DNA from: a bacterium 1xD8-48
GTDB lineage: Bacteria > Bacillota > Clostridia > Lachnospirales > Lachnospiraceae
Assembly: GCA_009917455.1 (NCBI GenBank)
Contig: QZDS01000015.1
Span: forward strand, 46,847-110,846
DNA: 64,000 bases
Direction of reading: 5' to 3'
Position numbers and translations under genes: made by a program. Under the pieces are notes generated by a model that saw nothing but the letters and a program-made list of their open reading frames with translations, ran no database searches and was not told where the DNA came from. This document shows, piece after piece, positions 1-9,461 of this stretch. How positions within the stretch are numbered: the stretch's first letter is position 1; every line of letters starts with the position of its first letter.

Positions 1-1925
1 CCGTTGTCGTTTCTCATCTGATAAATCAGATTATCGGTCCGCACACCGAGCTGATTGTGAACGTCTACGGTTCTTGCGGGAAGGAGCGCGGAGAGCAGCA
101 GGTTTTCCGCAAATCCAATCTTCTCGCAGGTATCCGCAAAGTCGGAGGCATCGCCGCACAGAAGGGCGTCCACATGGGAAGGAATGGTTCCGGTAAAGAT
201 GACCCGTCCGCCTCTTTTGCGGAAAGCCATAAGGCGCTTAAGTGTGCTTCTGCGGATGGTCACGCAGTTGGGAACCACAATCACGTCATATTTCATTTTT
301 CCTGTCATCAAATCGCCATCAGCGTCAAGGGCCTCATCAGGGGTCTGGTCCTTCCAGAGGGATTCGGAAATAAAATCAAAATCAATGAGACCGTAAAGAA
401 GCCATTCCGTAAGCTTGTGGAAATTGTAGTCCATTTCCTGACGGATGCCGTCGGTCTGCTCCTTTGCGCCCCAGTAGAGCCAGTAGGATTCCACAGGGTG
501 GATAACGCCCACTTTTACCTCAGGCGTCCCTCTGGTAAGAGCGGTGTTCAGACGTCCAAAATAATCCTCTATCATAGAATATTTCCGGTACCAGGGAGAC
601 TGATAGCCGATGGCTGCAGGGTAATCGCGCTTGGCTTCTCCTGCCATGGAGGTCCAGGTCAGGTGGTGTACTCTTATAGTAACGCCCAGGGCGGCCTGCC
701 AGTCGCCAGCCAGCTTGTGGCCGCGGAAGTCAAAATTCCAGTTGGTAACGCCGTAGAGCTCGCTGAGCATGCCTTCATATCCAAACTGATGAACCGCACT
801 CTGAGCCTGCTTGGCAGTGGTCAGCTCCCGCCAGTCGCAGAGCATGTCGATACCGGGAAGGTCAAAGGAGCGGTAGGAGCGCATGGCCTCTCCCAACGCG
901 GCGGTCTGCGACATCAGGGTGGGTTCTTCCATCATATGGCCTGTCAGGGCAATGTTGTGCTTACGGCACCATCCGCCGATATTGTCCGCAAAGGCGGTAG
1001 CAAACCGCTCACAGATATGGTCATGGTAATGGTAACGGTTTACGGAAACCGCGCCCTCAGGGAGCTCCCAGATACACTCGGGAAAGCTTTCAAAGAAATT
1101 GCAGCCGTAGGCTTTCTCGTAGGTTTCGGGGAAATCATCCGTAAAAGGAAGAATCACCTTTTTCTTTTCCTCCGCGAATCCAAGAGTCTGCTTATGGCAG
1201 AACTGCGGCTCGTCCGTAAAAATGGCGGGAACCGTATCGCCGAAGCTTTCTCCCAGTTCCCGGTAATAGGCTTCATGGGTGAGCTCGATGAATCTGTCTA
1301 TGGCCCTGGGATTTAAGGTGTCTACATAGGCCTGATTGTTGTACCAGGGGTCATTCCCGGCAATTTCCCTGTATAAATACCAGATGTCAGAGCCTTCCGG
1401 TTCCTTTGTGTCCGGGGCAAGGAGCTGATAGGAGGCCAGATAGCCGTTTTCCAGCCTGACCGCATATTTTGCCAGGAATCTGCGGTTACCGCTGCTCACC
1501 GGCTGGGCGGAGGAGCCGCCGTATTCGGATTTCACGTCTTCCTTTTCGGGAAGCTCTTCCGGTGAAAATACGAGGAAGCGCATCCGGTAGTCGGGATTTT
1601 TGGTCACCAGGCCGCCGGCGGCGCCGGAGGGCCAGCGGTCCTCGTCATAGAGCCAGGTAATCATATCGAGGCTGTTTGATTTTTCATGGGAATAATGCAC
1701 CATATCCATGAATTCTTTTCCAAGATAAGGGAGGTCCATACCGGTACGGCAGTGAATATGCGCGCCGCCCATTCCCATGGTGTGAAGGTCTTCCAGGGTA
1801 TGGTCAATATCTTCTTTATTTACCTTGCAGTTCCAGGACCAGAAGGGCGCGCCTCTGTATTCGCTGGTGGGGTTTTGAAACAGCTCCTTCGCAAGGGAGG
1901 GGCTGCCGTTTTTCCTGTAAAGCAT
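1..1925 (-). CDS. GH106-like glycoside hydrolase, 3' end outside window
   Basis: Minus-strand reading frame open from the ATG at 1925 to the left edge (641 residues visible). An AGGAG site lies just upstream of the ATG. Near residue 25 it has a GAPFWSWN motif, near residue 92 LYDEDRWPSG, and near residue 238 IFTDEPQ. These are features I associate with the large GH106/alpha-L-rhamnosidase-like enzymes of gut bacteria, in which acidic residues act on terminal deoxysugars. No signal peptide is seen, so it is probably cytoplasmic and acts on imported oligosaccharides. It diverges from a sugar ABC transporter and YesMN-type two-component genes, which suggests one utilisation locus. The family call is from motif memory; the exact substrate is inferred and uncertain. 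The long plus-strand reading frame over the same bases is a shadow. Confidence 0.75.
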   Translation of the reverse strand, partial: MLYRKNGSPSLAKELFQNPTSEYRGAPFWSWNCKVNKEDIDHTLEDLHTMGMGGAHIHCRTGMDLPYLGKEFMDMVHYSHEKSNSLDMITWLYDEDRWPSGAAGGLVTKNPDYRMRFLVFSPEELPEKEDVKSEYGGSSAQPVSSGNRRFLAKYAVRLENGYLASYQLLAPDTKEPEGSDIWYLYREIAGNDPWYNNQAYVDTLNPRAIDRFIELTHEAYYRELGESFGDTVPAIFTDEPQFCHKQTLGFAEEKKKVILPFTDDFPETYEKAYGCNFFESFPECIWELPEGAVSVNRYHYHDHICERFATAFADNIGGWCRKHNIALTGHMMEEPTLMSQTAALGEAMRSYRSFDLPGIDMLCDWRELTTAKQAQSAVHQFGYEGMLSELYGVTNWNFDFRGHKLAGDWQAALGVTIRVHHLTWTSMAGEAKRDYPAAIGYQSPWYRKYSMIEDYFGRLNTALTRGTPEVKVGVIHPVESYWLYWGAKEQTDGIRQEMDYNFHKLTEWLLYGLIDFDFISESLWKDQTPDEALDADGDLMTGKMKYDVIVVPNCVTIRRSTLKRLMAFRKRGGRVIFTGTIPSHVDALLCGDASDFADTCEKIGFAENLLLSALLPARTVDVHNQLGVRTDNLIYQMRNDN

Positions 1926-2238
1926 TTGCTCTGATTCTCCTTTCGTGTTACCTCGGGGGTGTTGATTATGCAGTGAAATCATTTGCCAATGATGTACACA
2001 GCATAGTGTAAAAATAAGAAAAAGAATATGCATTTTGTGTGATGAAAGTGGGGTGATTATTCTTTTTTTGTGCTTATTACATGAAGAAAACGCAAATATT
2101 CTCTGCAATAATCGGGAAATCCATCATAAATGATTGGATTGTCCATGGAGATTTTTCGCCGTAATCTCTAAAATAATATTATCTTACTTAAGTAAAGAGA
2201 AACGAAAAAGAAATGTAGATTTATTAAGGAGGAAAGCA
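1926..2238. promoter_or_regulatory. divergent intergenic region between hydrolase and transporter
   Basis: This 313-base AT-rich gap separates the divergent hydrolase and sugar-transport genes, so it should hold both promoters. I could not fix a convincing -35/-10 pair for either direction. A perfect 12-base palindrome, TTACTTAAGTAA, lies at 2184-2195, about 45 bases before the binding-protein start. It could be an operator for the AraC-type regulator encoded at 7196-8668, but AraC regulators usually bind direct repeats, so this is only a candidate. Confidence 0.35.
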
Positions 2239-3648
2239 ATGAAAAAGAAAGTTTTAAGTGTTCTTATGGCAGCGGCGATGACAGTCGGACTGCTGGCCGG
2301 ATGCGGCGGCGGAAATGACAGCTCATCGGAAAGCGGCGGAAATGAAGCGGCGGCTCCGGCAGCAGACAGCGCTGAAGACGAGGCGGCTCCTGCGCAGGAC
2401 AGCGCCGAAGGCGGGGCTTCGGCAGATACGGCAGCGGACGGAGAATATAAGGAAGCAACCATTACCATGCTGGTGGATAAGGAAACAACCACAACAGGAA
2501 TCGAGGCGGTTTGCGCTCTGGCGAAGGAAAAACTGGGAATCACGGTTGAAATTGAAACCCGTGTAGGCGGCGGAGACGGCGACAATATTGTAAAGACCAG
2601 ACTGGCGTCGGGAGATATGTCCGATATCTGCCTGTATAATTCAGGATGTAAGTTCTCTATCTTAAATCCTTCCGAATATTTCCTGGATTTGTCTGACCAG
2701 CCTTTCATAAGTAAACTGGACGAATCGTTCTTAAGCGCGGTAACGGTAGACGGAGTGGTTTACGGGGCGCCTGCCGGATTATGCAGCGGCGCGGGCGTTG
2801 TGCTTTATAATAAAGAAGTATATGCAGAGTATAATCTGGAAGTGCCCCATACCTGGGCGGATTTTTTGAAGAACTGCGACGTACTTAAGGACGCAGGTGA
2901 GGTTGCGGTAATCGGAAGCTTTGCAGAGAGCTGGACCACACAGGTTATCTATCTTGGCGACCATTACAATGTTCAGGCGGAAAATCCCGACTTTGCAGCA
3001 CAGTTTGAAGCCGGCGAGGCGAAATATGCCACCGACCCGGCAGGCTTAAAGAGCTGGCAGAAGGCTGCCGACCTTGCACCTTATTATAATGAAGATTACA
3101 CAGCCACTACCTACAATATCGCATGCGATATGCTGATAAACGGCGATGGTGCGCATTGGATTATCACTTCCGACGGTGTTTTGAATAACCTCTACAGTAA
3201 TTATGGTGATGATGTAAATAAGATTGGAGCTTTCGGGGTTCCCGGCGATGATGCCAATAACCATGGAATTACCACATGGCCTGCAGGCGGATTTTATGTA
3301 AACAAAACCAGTGAGCATGTAGACGATGTACTGCGGTTTTTAAATTTCTGGTTATCTGATGAGGCTATTGCGGCTTATCTGGAAGTGCAGCCCCCCGCAG
3401 GGCCGATTATTGTCAAGGGAGTCAGCCTTCCTGATGATGCATTTGATGCGGTAAAGGATGAGCAGGCGTATATTGATGCCGGAAAAGCATGCACGGCACT
3501 GGAATATCAGACGGCAGTTAAGGGCGCAAGCTGTGAGCAGATTACTCAGGAAGTCGGAACCGGACAGATTTCAGCGGAAGAAGCGGCAAAAGCGTATGAC
3601 GATGACTGTCTGAAGCAGGCGGTTCAGCTTGGACTTGACTGGAAGTAG
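2239..3648 (+). CDS. sugar ABC transporter substrate-binding lipoprotein (family 1)
   Basis: 469-residue extracellular solute-binding protein. The ATG at 2239 is preferred over an upstream in-frame start because AAGGAGG lies 5-10 bases before it and it begins directly with a lipoprotein signal: Lys-rich N-terminus, hydrophobic core and lipobox LLAGC with Cys22. A low-complexity linker rich in Ala, Glu, Asp and Ser (about residues 25-75) tethers the domain, followed by a typical MalE-type two-lobed fold. It should capture an oligosaccharide outside the membrane and deliver it to the two permeases encoded next. No ATPase gene is in the locus, so a shared MsmX-like ATPase elsewhere is likely, as is common for Firmicute family-1 importers. 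Substrate unknown; the neighbouring hydrolase hints at a rhamnose- or deoxysugar-containing glycan. Confidence 0.9.
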   Translation: MKKKVLSVLMAAAMTVGLLAGCGGGNDSSSESGGNEAAAPAADSAEDEAAPAQDSAEGGASADTAADGEYKEATITMLVDKETTTTGIEAVCALAKEKLGITVEIETRVGGGDGDNIVKTRLASGDMSDICLYNSGCKFSILNPSEYFLDLSDQPFISKLDESFLSAVTVDGVVYGAPAGLCSGAGVVLYNKEVYAEYNLEVPHTWADFLKNCDVLKDAGEVAVIGSFAESWTTQVIYLGDHYNVQAENPDFAAQFEAGEAKYATDPAGLKSWQKAADLAPYYNEDYTATTYNIACDMLINGDGAHWIITSDGVLNNLYSNYGDDVNKIGAFGVPGDDANNHGITTWPAGGFYVNKTSEHVDDVLRFLNFWLSDEAIAAYLEVQPPAGPIIVKGVSLPDDAFDAVKDEQAYIDAGKACTALEYQTAVKGASCEQITQEVGTGQISAEEAAKAYDDDCLKQAVQLGLDWK

Positions 3649-3660
3649 GAAATTTTTTGG

Positions 3661-3691
3661 AACAGCCGTCTGCGGAATGCAAGCGGCTGTT
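3661..3691 (+). terminator. stem-loop between binding protein and permease genes
   Basis: AACAGCCG at 3661-3668 pairs with CGGCTGTT at 3684-3691 around a 15-base loop. No long T-run follows. Such hairpins behind the binding-protein gene often act as partial terminators or mRNA 3'-end stabilisers that raise binding-protein levels over permease levels. That role is an inference here. Confidence 0.55.
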
Positions 3692-3741
3692 TCCGATTAT
3701 CGTAACCTTAAACTGTGGAATTTAAAATAAGGAATTTGCCA

Positions 3742-4602
3742 ATGAATAAAAAAAAGATGTATTCCACCTGGTTCCTTGTGCCTGCCATGATAGTTTTTCT
3801 TCTCATTTTTATCATCCCCACGATGGCCTCTTTCTTTTTCAGTATGACGGTGTGGGATTTTAAAAACTGGCGGTTTACCGGGCTGGACAATTTTATAATG
3901 TTTTTTTCTGAACGCTCTTTGAATATCGGTATTAAAAACACGTTGATATACGCGGTTCTCACCAGCGGAATTAAAGTGATTCTGGCCTTTTTTATCGCAG
4001 TATTTCTGACAGGAAAAATCAAAACAAAGAACATACAGCGTTCGATTATTTTCTTTCCTAATCTGGTAAGTACCATGGCGATTGGCATTACCTTTACAGC
4101 CATGATGCATCCCACCCGGGGACTGATTAACCGTGCGCTTTCCACCTTTGTGGAAAGTAAGATTAACTGGCTGGGGAACCCGGACCTGGCGTTATTTTCC
4201 ATTATAGGCGTGGATATCTGGAAGGGACTGAGTATCGCCACTGTCATTTATGTGGCGGGCATTCAGTCCATTGACAGAACCTATTACGAAGCGGCGGAAA
4301 TCGACGGCGCAAACGGCCGCCAGAAGCTTTTTGCAATCACAGCGCCCCTTGCGCGCCCGGCCATGAACTCCGTCATTATTCTCTCTTTTATCGGCGGACT
4401 GCGCAGCTTTGACCTTATCTGGGCAATGACAGGAGGCGGTCCCGGATTCGCAACGGACGTAATGGCCTCCATTGTATACAAGCAGTATGCGGCAGGATTC
4501 TACGGTCTGTCCACAGCAGGTAACGTAATTATGTTTATTATGATTGCTCTGCTGGCATTTCCGCTGCAGAAGTTTTTGCTGAGCAGGGAGGTGGATTCCT
4601 GA
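3742..4602 (+). CDS. sugar ABC transporter permease (MalF/UgpA type)
   Basis: 286-residue integral membrane protein with six predicted helices. The binding-protein-dependent permease motif is visible as EAAEIDGANG in the cytoplasmic loop around residues 182-191, which docks the ATPase. I chose the ATG at 3742 (preceded by AAGGAA) over an upstream GTG at 3715 that lacks a ribosome site. It overlaps the next permease gene by one base (TGATG). Together they would form the heterodimeric channel for the substrate captured by the lipoprotein encoded upstream. Confidence 0.9.
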   Translation: MNKKKMYSTWFLVPAMIVFLLIFIIPTMASFFFSMTVWDFKNWRFTGLDNFIMFFSERSLNIGIKNTLIYAVLTSGIKVILAFFIAVFLTGKIKTKNIQRSIIFFPNLVSTMAIGITFTAMMHPTRGLINRALSTFVESKINWLGNPDLALFSIIGVDIWKGLSIATVIYVAGIQSIDRTYYEAAEIDGANGRQKLFAITAPLARPAMNSVIILSFIGGLRSFDLIWAMTGGGPGFATDVMASIVYKQYAAGFYGLSTAGNVIMFIMIALLAFPLQKFLLSREVDS

Positions 4603-5432
4603 TGAAAAAAAGAAAAGTATTAACGCTCATAGGTGATGTGGTCGGAATGGTTCTGTGCCTGTTTATATTTGTGACGCCCTTCCTGTATATGTTTTTAAAC
4701 TCCATTAAAAATAAGAAGGAAGCCAATCTGATGTCACTGGCTCTGCCCACGGAGATTCATTTTGAGAATTATCTGGAAGTGTTAAAGGCCAATAACTACA
4801 TGCTGATTACGGCATTTAAAAACAGTCTGCTGATTGCATTTTTCTCGGTGGCAATTTTGATTCTTGTGGGCTCCATGGCAGGCTATGTGCTGCAGAGGCG
4901 CTCGGACAAGACGATGACAGTTGCCAATGCGCTGATTATGTCCGGGCTGATGGTGCCTCCGGCAATCCTGCCCACAATCTGGGTGCTGCAGGGAATGCAT
5001 ATTTACAAGACTCTGTTTGGAATGATAACGGTGGAGGTGGCGTTATGTATTCCGTTTACTATCATGCTGTACCGCGGATTTATGGGAACCATACCGAAGG
5101 AACTGGAGGAGGCCGGACTGATTGACGGCTGCAGTCCTTTCCAGATATTTACGAAAATTGTTTTTCCGTTGTTAAAACCGGTGACGTCAACGGTAATTAT
5201 TTTAAATGCGGTAAATATTTTTAATGATTTTACCAATCCTCTGTATTTTCTTCCGGGAAATGCCAATGCAACGGTTCAGCTTACGTTGTATAATTTTAAG
5301 GGAAAATATGAAAGCTCCTATAATCTGATGTTTGCCGATGTACTGGTAATTACGATTCCCATGCTGATTTTATTTATCTTTTTTAACAAAAAGATAATTG
5401 ACGGAATGGTGGCGGGAGCTGTAAAGGGGTAA
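4602..5432 (+). CDS. sugar ABC transporter permease (MalG/UgpE type)
   Basis: 276-residue partner permease with six predicted membrane helices. The ATPase-docking motif appears as EEAGLIDGCS around residues 168-177, followed by a conserved Ile/Pro-rich stretch. The start overlaps the stop of the preceding permease, showing translational coupling. It is followed after only 7 bases by the histidine kinase gene, so transporter and sensor are probably on one transcript. Confidence 0.9.
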   Translation: MKKRKVLTLIGDVVGMVLCLFIFVTPFLYMFLNSIKNKKEANLMSLALPTEIHFENYLEVLKANNYMLITAFKNSLLIAFFSVAILILVGSMAGYVLQRRSDKTMTVANALIMSGLMVPPAILPTIWVLQGMHIYKTLFGMITVEVALCIPFTIMLYRGFMGTIPKELEEAGLIDGCSPFQIFTKIVFPLLKPVTSTVIILNAVNIFNDFTNPLYFLPGNANATVQLTLYNFKGKYESSYNLMFADVLVITIPMLILFIFFNKKIIDGMVAGAVKG

Positions 5433-5439
5433 TAAAAAT

Positions 5440-7221
5440 ATGCGTTTCAGGCGTAAAATGATTTTATCTTATGCGGCTCTGGCCTTTGTCCTTTCGCTGC
5501 TCCTTGGTTTATTGTGGTGCTATTTCAATATCAGGGAGCTGCGGATGGAAAAGGTTGACAATCTGAACTTTCTTTCAAGGCAGTTTTCAATTCAGTTTGA
5601 CAGCGCCTATGACGTTATGAATCAGGTCACGGATTATATACTTTCCGATATGGACATGCTTGACGCCATCAGAGGGCTTTCCAATTCTGATAATCAGTAC
5701 TATGACAGGATGCGGATAGCTCATGAGACAACGCTGAGAAATAAGCTGAGCAATAACTATCTTCTGTCAAATTTTTACCGGGTAATTTTCTTTAATCCCA
5801 ATGGAAATCTGGTCTACTGCACCATGAACAATGACGAATCGTTCATTGATATTGTCATGGGCGAGGAGAATAATCAGTGGCTCGGGGAGGCGGATTCGCT
5901 TTTCGGGAAACCGTTTCTGACAGGCGTACACAAGGATAACTGGAAAAGAGATAAAAAGGAAGAAATTTTTTCCATGATTCGGGCCATTCAGGGCGAGAAA
6001 ATGGGTTATATTGAGGTGCAGCAGAAGGCTTCTGTGCTGGAGGAAATGTTTTATCTTCCAGATGACAGCATCAACATCATAGCGGTTCTGCCGGACAATA
6101 CCGTGCTGTATTCCGATGCGGACGGACAGACTGAAATGTTTATGAATCTGGCAGAAGGAAAAGATGACGGAAATTACCGGCTCGGGGACTGCCTGGTTTC
6201 TGTCAGCACCACCAGAGCCGGTGTCAGGATGATTCTGGCGGAAAATATGAAAATGACGGGCAGGGCGGAAAAGAATACTCTGTTTTTTGCATTTTTACTT
6301 ATTGTATGTGTATTCGGCCTGTTTATGTTGTTTATCGTTCTGATATCCAATCGTCTGACACAGCCAATTCATGAAATCAGGGTCCTGATGGAACAGACGG
6401 AAACCACAGACATCGCTAAGGCGGTGAGAATCAATACCACCGATGATGAGATTGTAGCTTTTGGACATGCCTATGAAAATCTTTTAAAACGCCTTGGAGA
6501 AGCGGCGGACACGGAAAAGAAGCTGTCAATTTTACAGCTGCAGGCACAGTTCGACGCGCTGCAGGCGCAGGTAAATCCGCATTTTCTCTATAACGTTCTG
6601 AATGTGATTTCCACCAGGGGGCTTGAGGACGGCGATGAGGGAATCTGTGAAATCTGCGGAAATCTGGCCGGTATGCTGCGGTATTCCACCAGTAATGTGG
6701 AAAGATACGCCCCGGTGAAGGACGAGCTGGATTACATGAAACGCTATGTGAATCTGCTGCAGTTCCGTTATGAGGAGCGGATTCAGGTAACGATTACCTG
6801 TGACAAGTCCATAGAAAAGGAAATCCTGCCCAAAATCGTCCTTCAACAGTTAATTGAAAACAGTGTTCTCCACGGCTATAATAATGAAGATGTGGTAATG
6901 CGGATTCAGGTAAGAGGCTTTCGGGATAATACAGGATGGTATATCCGAATGGAGGATAATGGCGAGGGAATAAAGGAAGACGTTTTGCATGACCTGCGCC
7001 GGGGGATAAAGGAAATCAGGGAAAAGATTCACGTGCGCAACAGTGCGATTGAAATGGAAATAGGCGGTATGGGACTGCTGAATCTGTATGCGAGATTGTA
7101 TCTTCTATATGCGGATAAGCTGGTTTTTGAGCTGGAAAATACAAAGGAGCGCGGGACTGCAGTTACTATTGGAGTAAAAACGGAGAGGGAAGCAAATGTA
7201 CAGCGTACTGGTAGCAGATGA
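5440..7221 (+). CDS. YesM-like sensor histidine kinase
   Basis: 593-residue membrane kinase. A first membrane helix lies at about residues 7-28, then an extracytoplasmic sensor region, a second helix at about 283-305, and a HAMP linker. The His_kinase motif QAQVNPHFLYNVLN carries the likely phospho-acceptor His381. The C-terminal ATPase domain has the N-box QQLIENSVLHGY and G-box MEDNGEGI. This is the architecture of the LytS/YesM class, which usually senses sugars or binding-protein occupancy next to family-1 transporters. The gene overlaps the response-regulator gene by 26 bases. It probably controls the adjacent transporter and hydrolase (inferred from position). Confidence 0.92.
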   Translation: MRFRRKMILSYAALAFVLSLLLGLLWCYFNIRELRMEKVDNLNFLSRQFSIQFDSAYDVMNQVTDYILSDMDMLDAIRGLSNSDNQYYDRMRIAHETTLRNKLSNNYLLSNFYRVIFFNPNGNLVYCTMNNDESFIDIVMGEENNQWLGEADSLFGKPFLTGVHKDNWKRDKKEEIFSMIRAIQGEKMGYIEVQQKASVLEEMFYLPDDSINIIAVLPDNTVLYSDADGQTEMFMNLAEGKDDGNYRLGDCLVSVSTTRAGVRMILAENMKMTGRAEKNTLFFAFLLIVCVFGLFMLFIVLISNRLTQPIHEIRVLMEQTETTDIAKAVRINTTDDEIVAFGHAYENLLKRLGEAADTEKKLSILQLQAQFDALQAQVNPHFLYNVLNVISTRGLEDGDEGICEICGNLAGMLRYSTSNVERYAPVKDELDYMKRYVNLLQFRYEERIQVTITCDKSIEKEILPKIVLQQLIENSVLHGYNNEDVVMRIQVRGFRDNTGWYIRMEDNGEGIKEDVLHDLRRGIKEIREKIHVRNSAIEMEIGGMGLLNLYARLYLLYADKLVFELENTKERGTAVTIGVKTEREANVQRTGSR

Positions 7222-8668
7222 CGAGCCTGCAGCGCGTAAGCATATTGAAACGATTATTGCCAGAAAGTGCCCGGGGTATTATGTGTCGGGCAGCGTGAGC
7301 AATGGCGGTGAAGCGTTAAAGAAAGTAAGGCAGCTTCAACCGGATGTCCTGATTACTGATATACGGATGCCGGTACTTAACGGAATAGAGCTGGTAAAGC
7401 GGATTGTGGAGGAAAAGGAAGATATTATTATTGTGCTTGTCAGCGGTTACTCGGATTTTAGCTATGCGCAGTCTGCCATCAGGCTGGGCGTCAGCGATTA
7501 TATCCTAAAGCCTGTGGTGCCTTTGGAGCTGCAGAGGATGCTGGAGAATATGGAAGAGCGTTTGAAGGTGCAGTATTGGAGGAACAGAAATCTGATTATC
7601 CGAAAATTGTGTGCCGGAGACGGGATTTCGGAGAAAATAATCGACAGATATTTCCCGGAAGGACTTTATTATGCTGCGATAATCCGCATGAACGGACTTC
7701 CATGCCGTTTTTCAGGATATGGAAGAAAGGAAATTTTTTCCGATATCAATGAGAGGATGCTGATTTACGGGAGAGACGAGAGGGAGATGCTCTGTATCTG
7801 CCCCTATGAGCTGATAGAGGAACATGATTTTCTTCGGCTGATACAGTCAGAGATAGAAAAACAAAAATCAGGCACAGAATATTTTACAGTGGTAACGTCA
7901 GATGAGCCGGTGAAGACTATGGGGCTGGCGGATACCATTGATAAGCTGTATCAGACTCTGGCCAGAAAGCTTGTATTAGGGAAGAGCAGAGTGATTCATC
8001 TGGAGGAACCCGGCAGCGCCGAACGGGAGGGGAATATTCAGGATTATCTGTATCCCCTTCAGGCGTATTGTAAAAAGAAGAACCGTCAGAAGGCGCGGGA
8101 GGAGGTAAAGCGGCTTCTGCTTTTGTGGGGGGAGGAGGAACGTCCACAGCTCTGGGTGGAAAATATGTTTAACCATATCCTGTACGTTTTGCAGGAGTTT
8201 GGAGAAAAGCTGTCCTGCGAGGGAGAACTGGGGTTCCTGGTTGAGGAGGCTTTTGCCAATGCTGAAAGTATGCAGGAGCTGAGTGAAAATATCGACCAGA
8301 TTTTGTTTGTCGGTTCGGAAGAAAATCCTGTGTTTGAGAAGATGGATACCCGTGAATATTATGAAAAAGTGATGAAATATATAGGGGATAATTTTTCCAG
8401 ACAGCTGACGCTTGCTTCCGTTGGGAGGGAGATGGGGATTTCACAGCCATATTTGAGCAAGCTGCTCAGAAAATACGGCGACGAGTCCTTTACGGTGTGC
8501 CTGACCAGACTTCGGATGGAGAGGGCGAAGGAGCTGATGAGCGTTCCTGGGCAGAAGCTGTATATTAAAGATATTGCGGAGCAGGTGGGGTATAAGGACC
8601 AGTTTTATTTCAGCCGCATGTTTCGGGCTTATACGGGGCAGAGTCCGTCGGATTTTTATAACGGGTGA
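7196..8668 (+). CDS. YesN-like response regulator with AraC DNA-binding domain
   Basis: 490-residue regulator. The receiver domain spans about residues 1-122, with acidic residues D8/D9, phospho-acceptor D55 in ITDIRMP and the conserved Lys in YILKPV. A poorly conserved middle region of about 240 residues follows. Two helix-turn-helix motifs of the AraC class occupy the last 100 residues (ASVGREMGISQPYLSKLL and DIAEQVGYKDQFYFSRMF). A GGAGAGGGA site precedes the ATG, which lies inside the kinase gene. Known for the family: the cognate kinase phosphorylates the receiver and the regulator activates sugar-use genes. Targets here are inferred to be the divergent hydrolase and transporter. Confidence 0.92.
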   Translation: MYSVLVADDEPAARKHIETIIARKCPGYYVSGSVSNGGEALKKVRQLQPDVLITDIRMPVLNGIELVKRIVEEKEDIIIVLVSGYSDFSYAQSAIRLGVSDYILKPVVPLELQRMLENMEERLKVQYWRNRNLIIRKLCAGDGISEKIIDRYFPEGLYYAAIIRMNGLPCRFSGYGRKEIFSDINERMLIYGRDEREMLCICPYELIEEHDFLRLIQSEIEKQKSGTEYFTVVTSDEPVKTMGLADTIDKLYQTLARKLVLGKSRVIHLEEPGSAEREGNIQDYLYPLQAYCKKKNRQKAREEVKRLLLLWGEEERPQLWVENMFNHILYVLQEFGEKLSCEGELGFLVEEAFANAESMQELSENIDQILFVGSEENPVFEKMDTREYYEKVMKYIGDNFSRQLTLASVGREMGISQPYLSKLLRKYGDESFTVCLTRLRMERAKELMSVPGQKLYIKDIAEQVGYKDQFYFSRMFRAYTGQSPSDFYNG

Positions 8669-8691
8669 GAAAATTAATTGCAAAAAACAAA

Positions 8692-8720
8692 GAATAATTC
8701 TCCATTTTTTACAGATAATA
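8692..8720 (+). promoter_or_regulatory. candidate sigma-G/F type promoter for spoVT
   Basis: GAATA at 8692-8696 and GATAATA at 8714-8720 are separated by 17 bases. They match the forespore sigma-G pattern gHATR-N17/18-cATWHTA at all but one defined position. The site is about 105 bases before spoVT. Forespore expression of spoVT is known in Bacillus subtilis. The region is AT-rich, so a chance match is possible. Confidence 0.4.
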
Positions 8721-8826
8721 ACTCCATGACTTGTGTAAAGCAGGAAACTTAAATAACTGTTTAAGGACAGGGATTTATGTTTACAATAAGAGAATGAGCG
8801 AACGAAGGAAATGGAGGAAGTGATAA

Positions 8827-9372
8827 ATGAAAGCAACAGGCATTGTCAGGCGGATAGACGACTTGGGGCGCATTGTTATACCAAAGGAAATCAGGCGGAC
8901 CCTCCGCATCAGAGAAAGCGACCCGCTGGAAATTTTTACCGACAGGGAAGGCGAGATAATATTAAAAAAATATTCTCCTATTGGGGAAATGAATACATTT
9001 GCAAAGCAGTATGCGGAAAGCCTTTCGCAGGCATCGGGAAGGACGGCGCTTATCGCGGACAGGGATCAGTTCATTGCCGTTTCCGGCGGGTACAGGAGCC
9101 TTTTAGGGAAATCCATCAGCAAGGAGCTGGAGGAAAAGCTGAACAACAGGGAAATGATTCTTGCCTCAAAGGAGGATTCGGATTTTATCCCCATTACCCA
9201 GGACGTTACGGACGACTTTACCCAGGAGGCAATAACGCCTATTATCTGCGAGGGAGATATGATTGGCGGCGTGGTGCTGATTGATAACGGTGAGAAAGGG
9301 AAGATGGGAGAAGTGGAGCAGAAGCTGATACAGTCGGCAGCCGGCTTTCTGGGAAGGCAGATGGAACAGTAA
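8827..9372 (+). CDS. spoVT: stage V sporulation protein T, AbrB-family regulator
   Basis: 181 residues, the usual SpoVT length. The N-terminal 50 residues form an AbrB/SpoVT swapped-hairpin DNA-binding domain (TGIVRRIDDLGRIVIPKEIR). The remainder is the GAF-like domain, including the ITPIICEGDMIGGVVLID region. In known spore formers SpoVT modulates forespore gene expression and spore coat/germination properties. GGAGG lies a few bases before the ATG. The gene stands alone, with its own putative forespore promoter upstream and a strong terminator downstream. It is the clearest evidence here that the host makes spores. Confidence 0.95.
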   Translation: MKATGIVRRIDDLGRIVIPKEIRRTLRIRESDPLEIFTDREGEIILKKYSPIGEMNTFAKQYAESLSQASGRTALIADRDQFIAVSGGYRSLLGKSISKELEEKLNNREMILASKEDSDFIPITQDVTDDFTQEAITPIICEGDMIGGVVLIDNGEKGKMGEVEQKLIQSAAGFLGRQMEQ

Positions 9373-9395
9373 ATGTGTTTTAGGGCAGACAAAAA

Positions 9396-9435
9396 AGGTA
9401 TCTCAAAACGGGAAGGTTTTGCGATACCTCTTTTA
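9396..9435 (+). terminator. rho-independent terminator after spoVT
   Basis: AGGTATC (9396-9402) pairs with GATACCT (9423-9429), and CAAAAC (9404-9409) with GTTTTG (9416-9421), with one mismatch and a 6-base loop. The sequence CTTTTA follows. It lies 24 bases after the spoVT stop. Confidence 0.85.
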
Positions 9436-9461
9436 TGCTTATATAAATATTAGATTAAAAA

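Noticed and set aside
57..1316. 419-residue plus-strand reading frame
   Set aside because: It is antisense to a GH106-like enzyme whose motifs are clear on the minus strand, has no ribosome site, and shows no recognisable domain.
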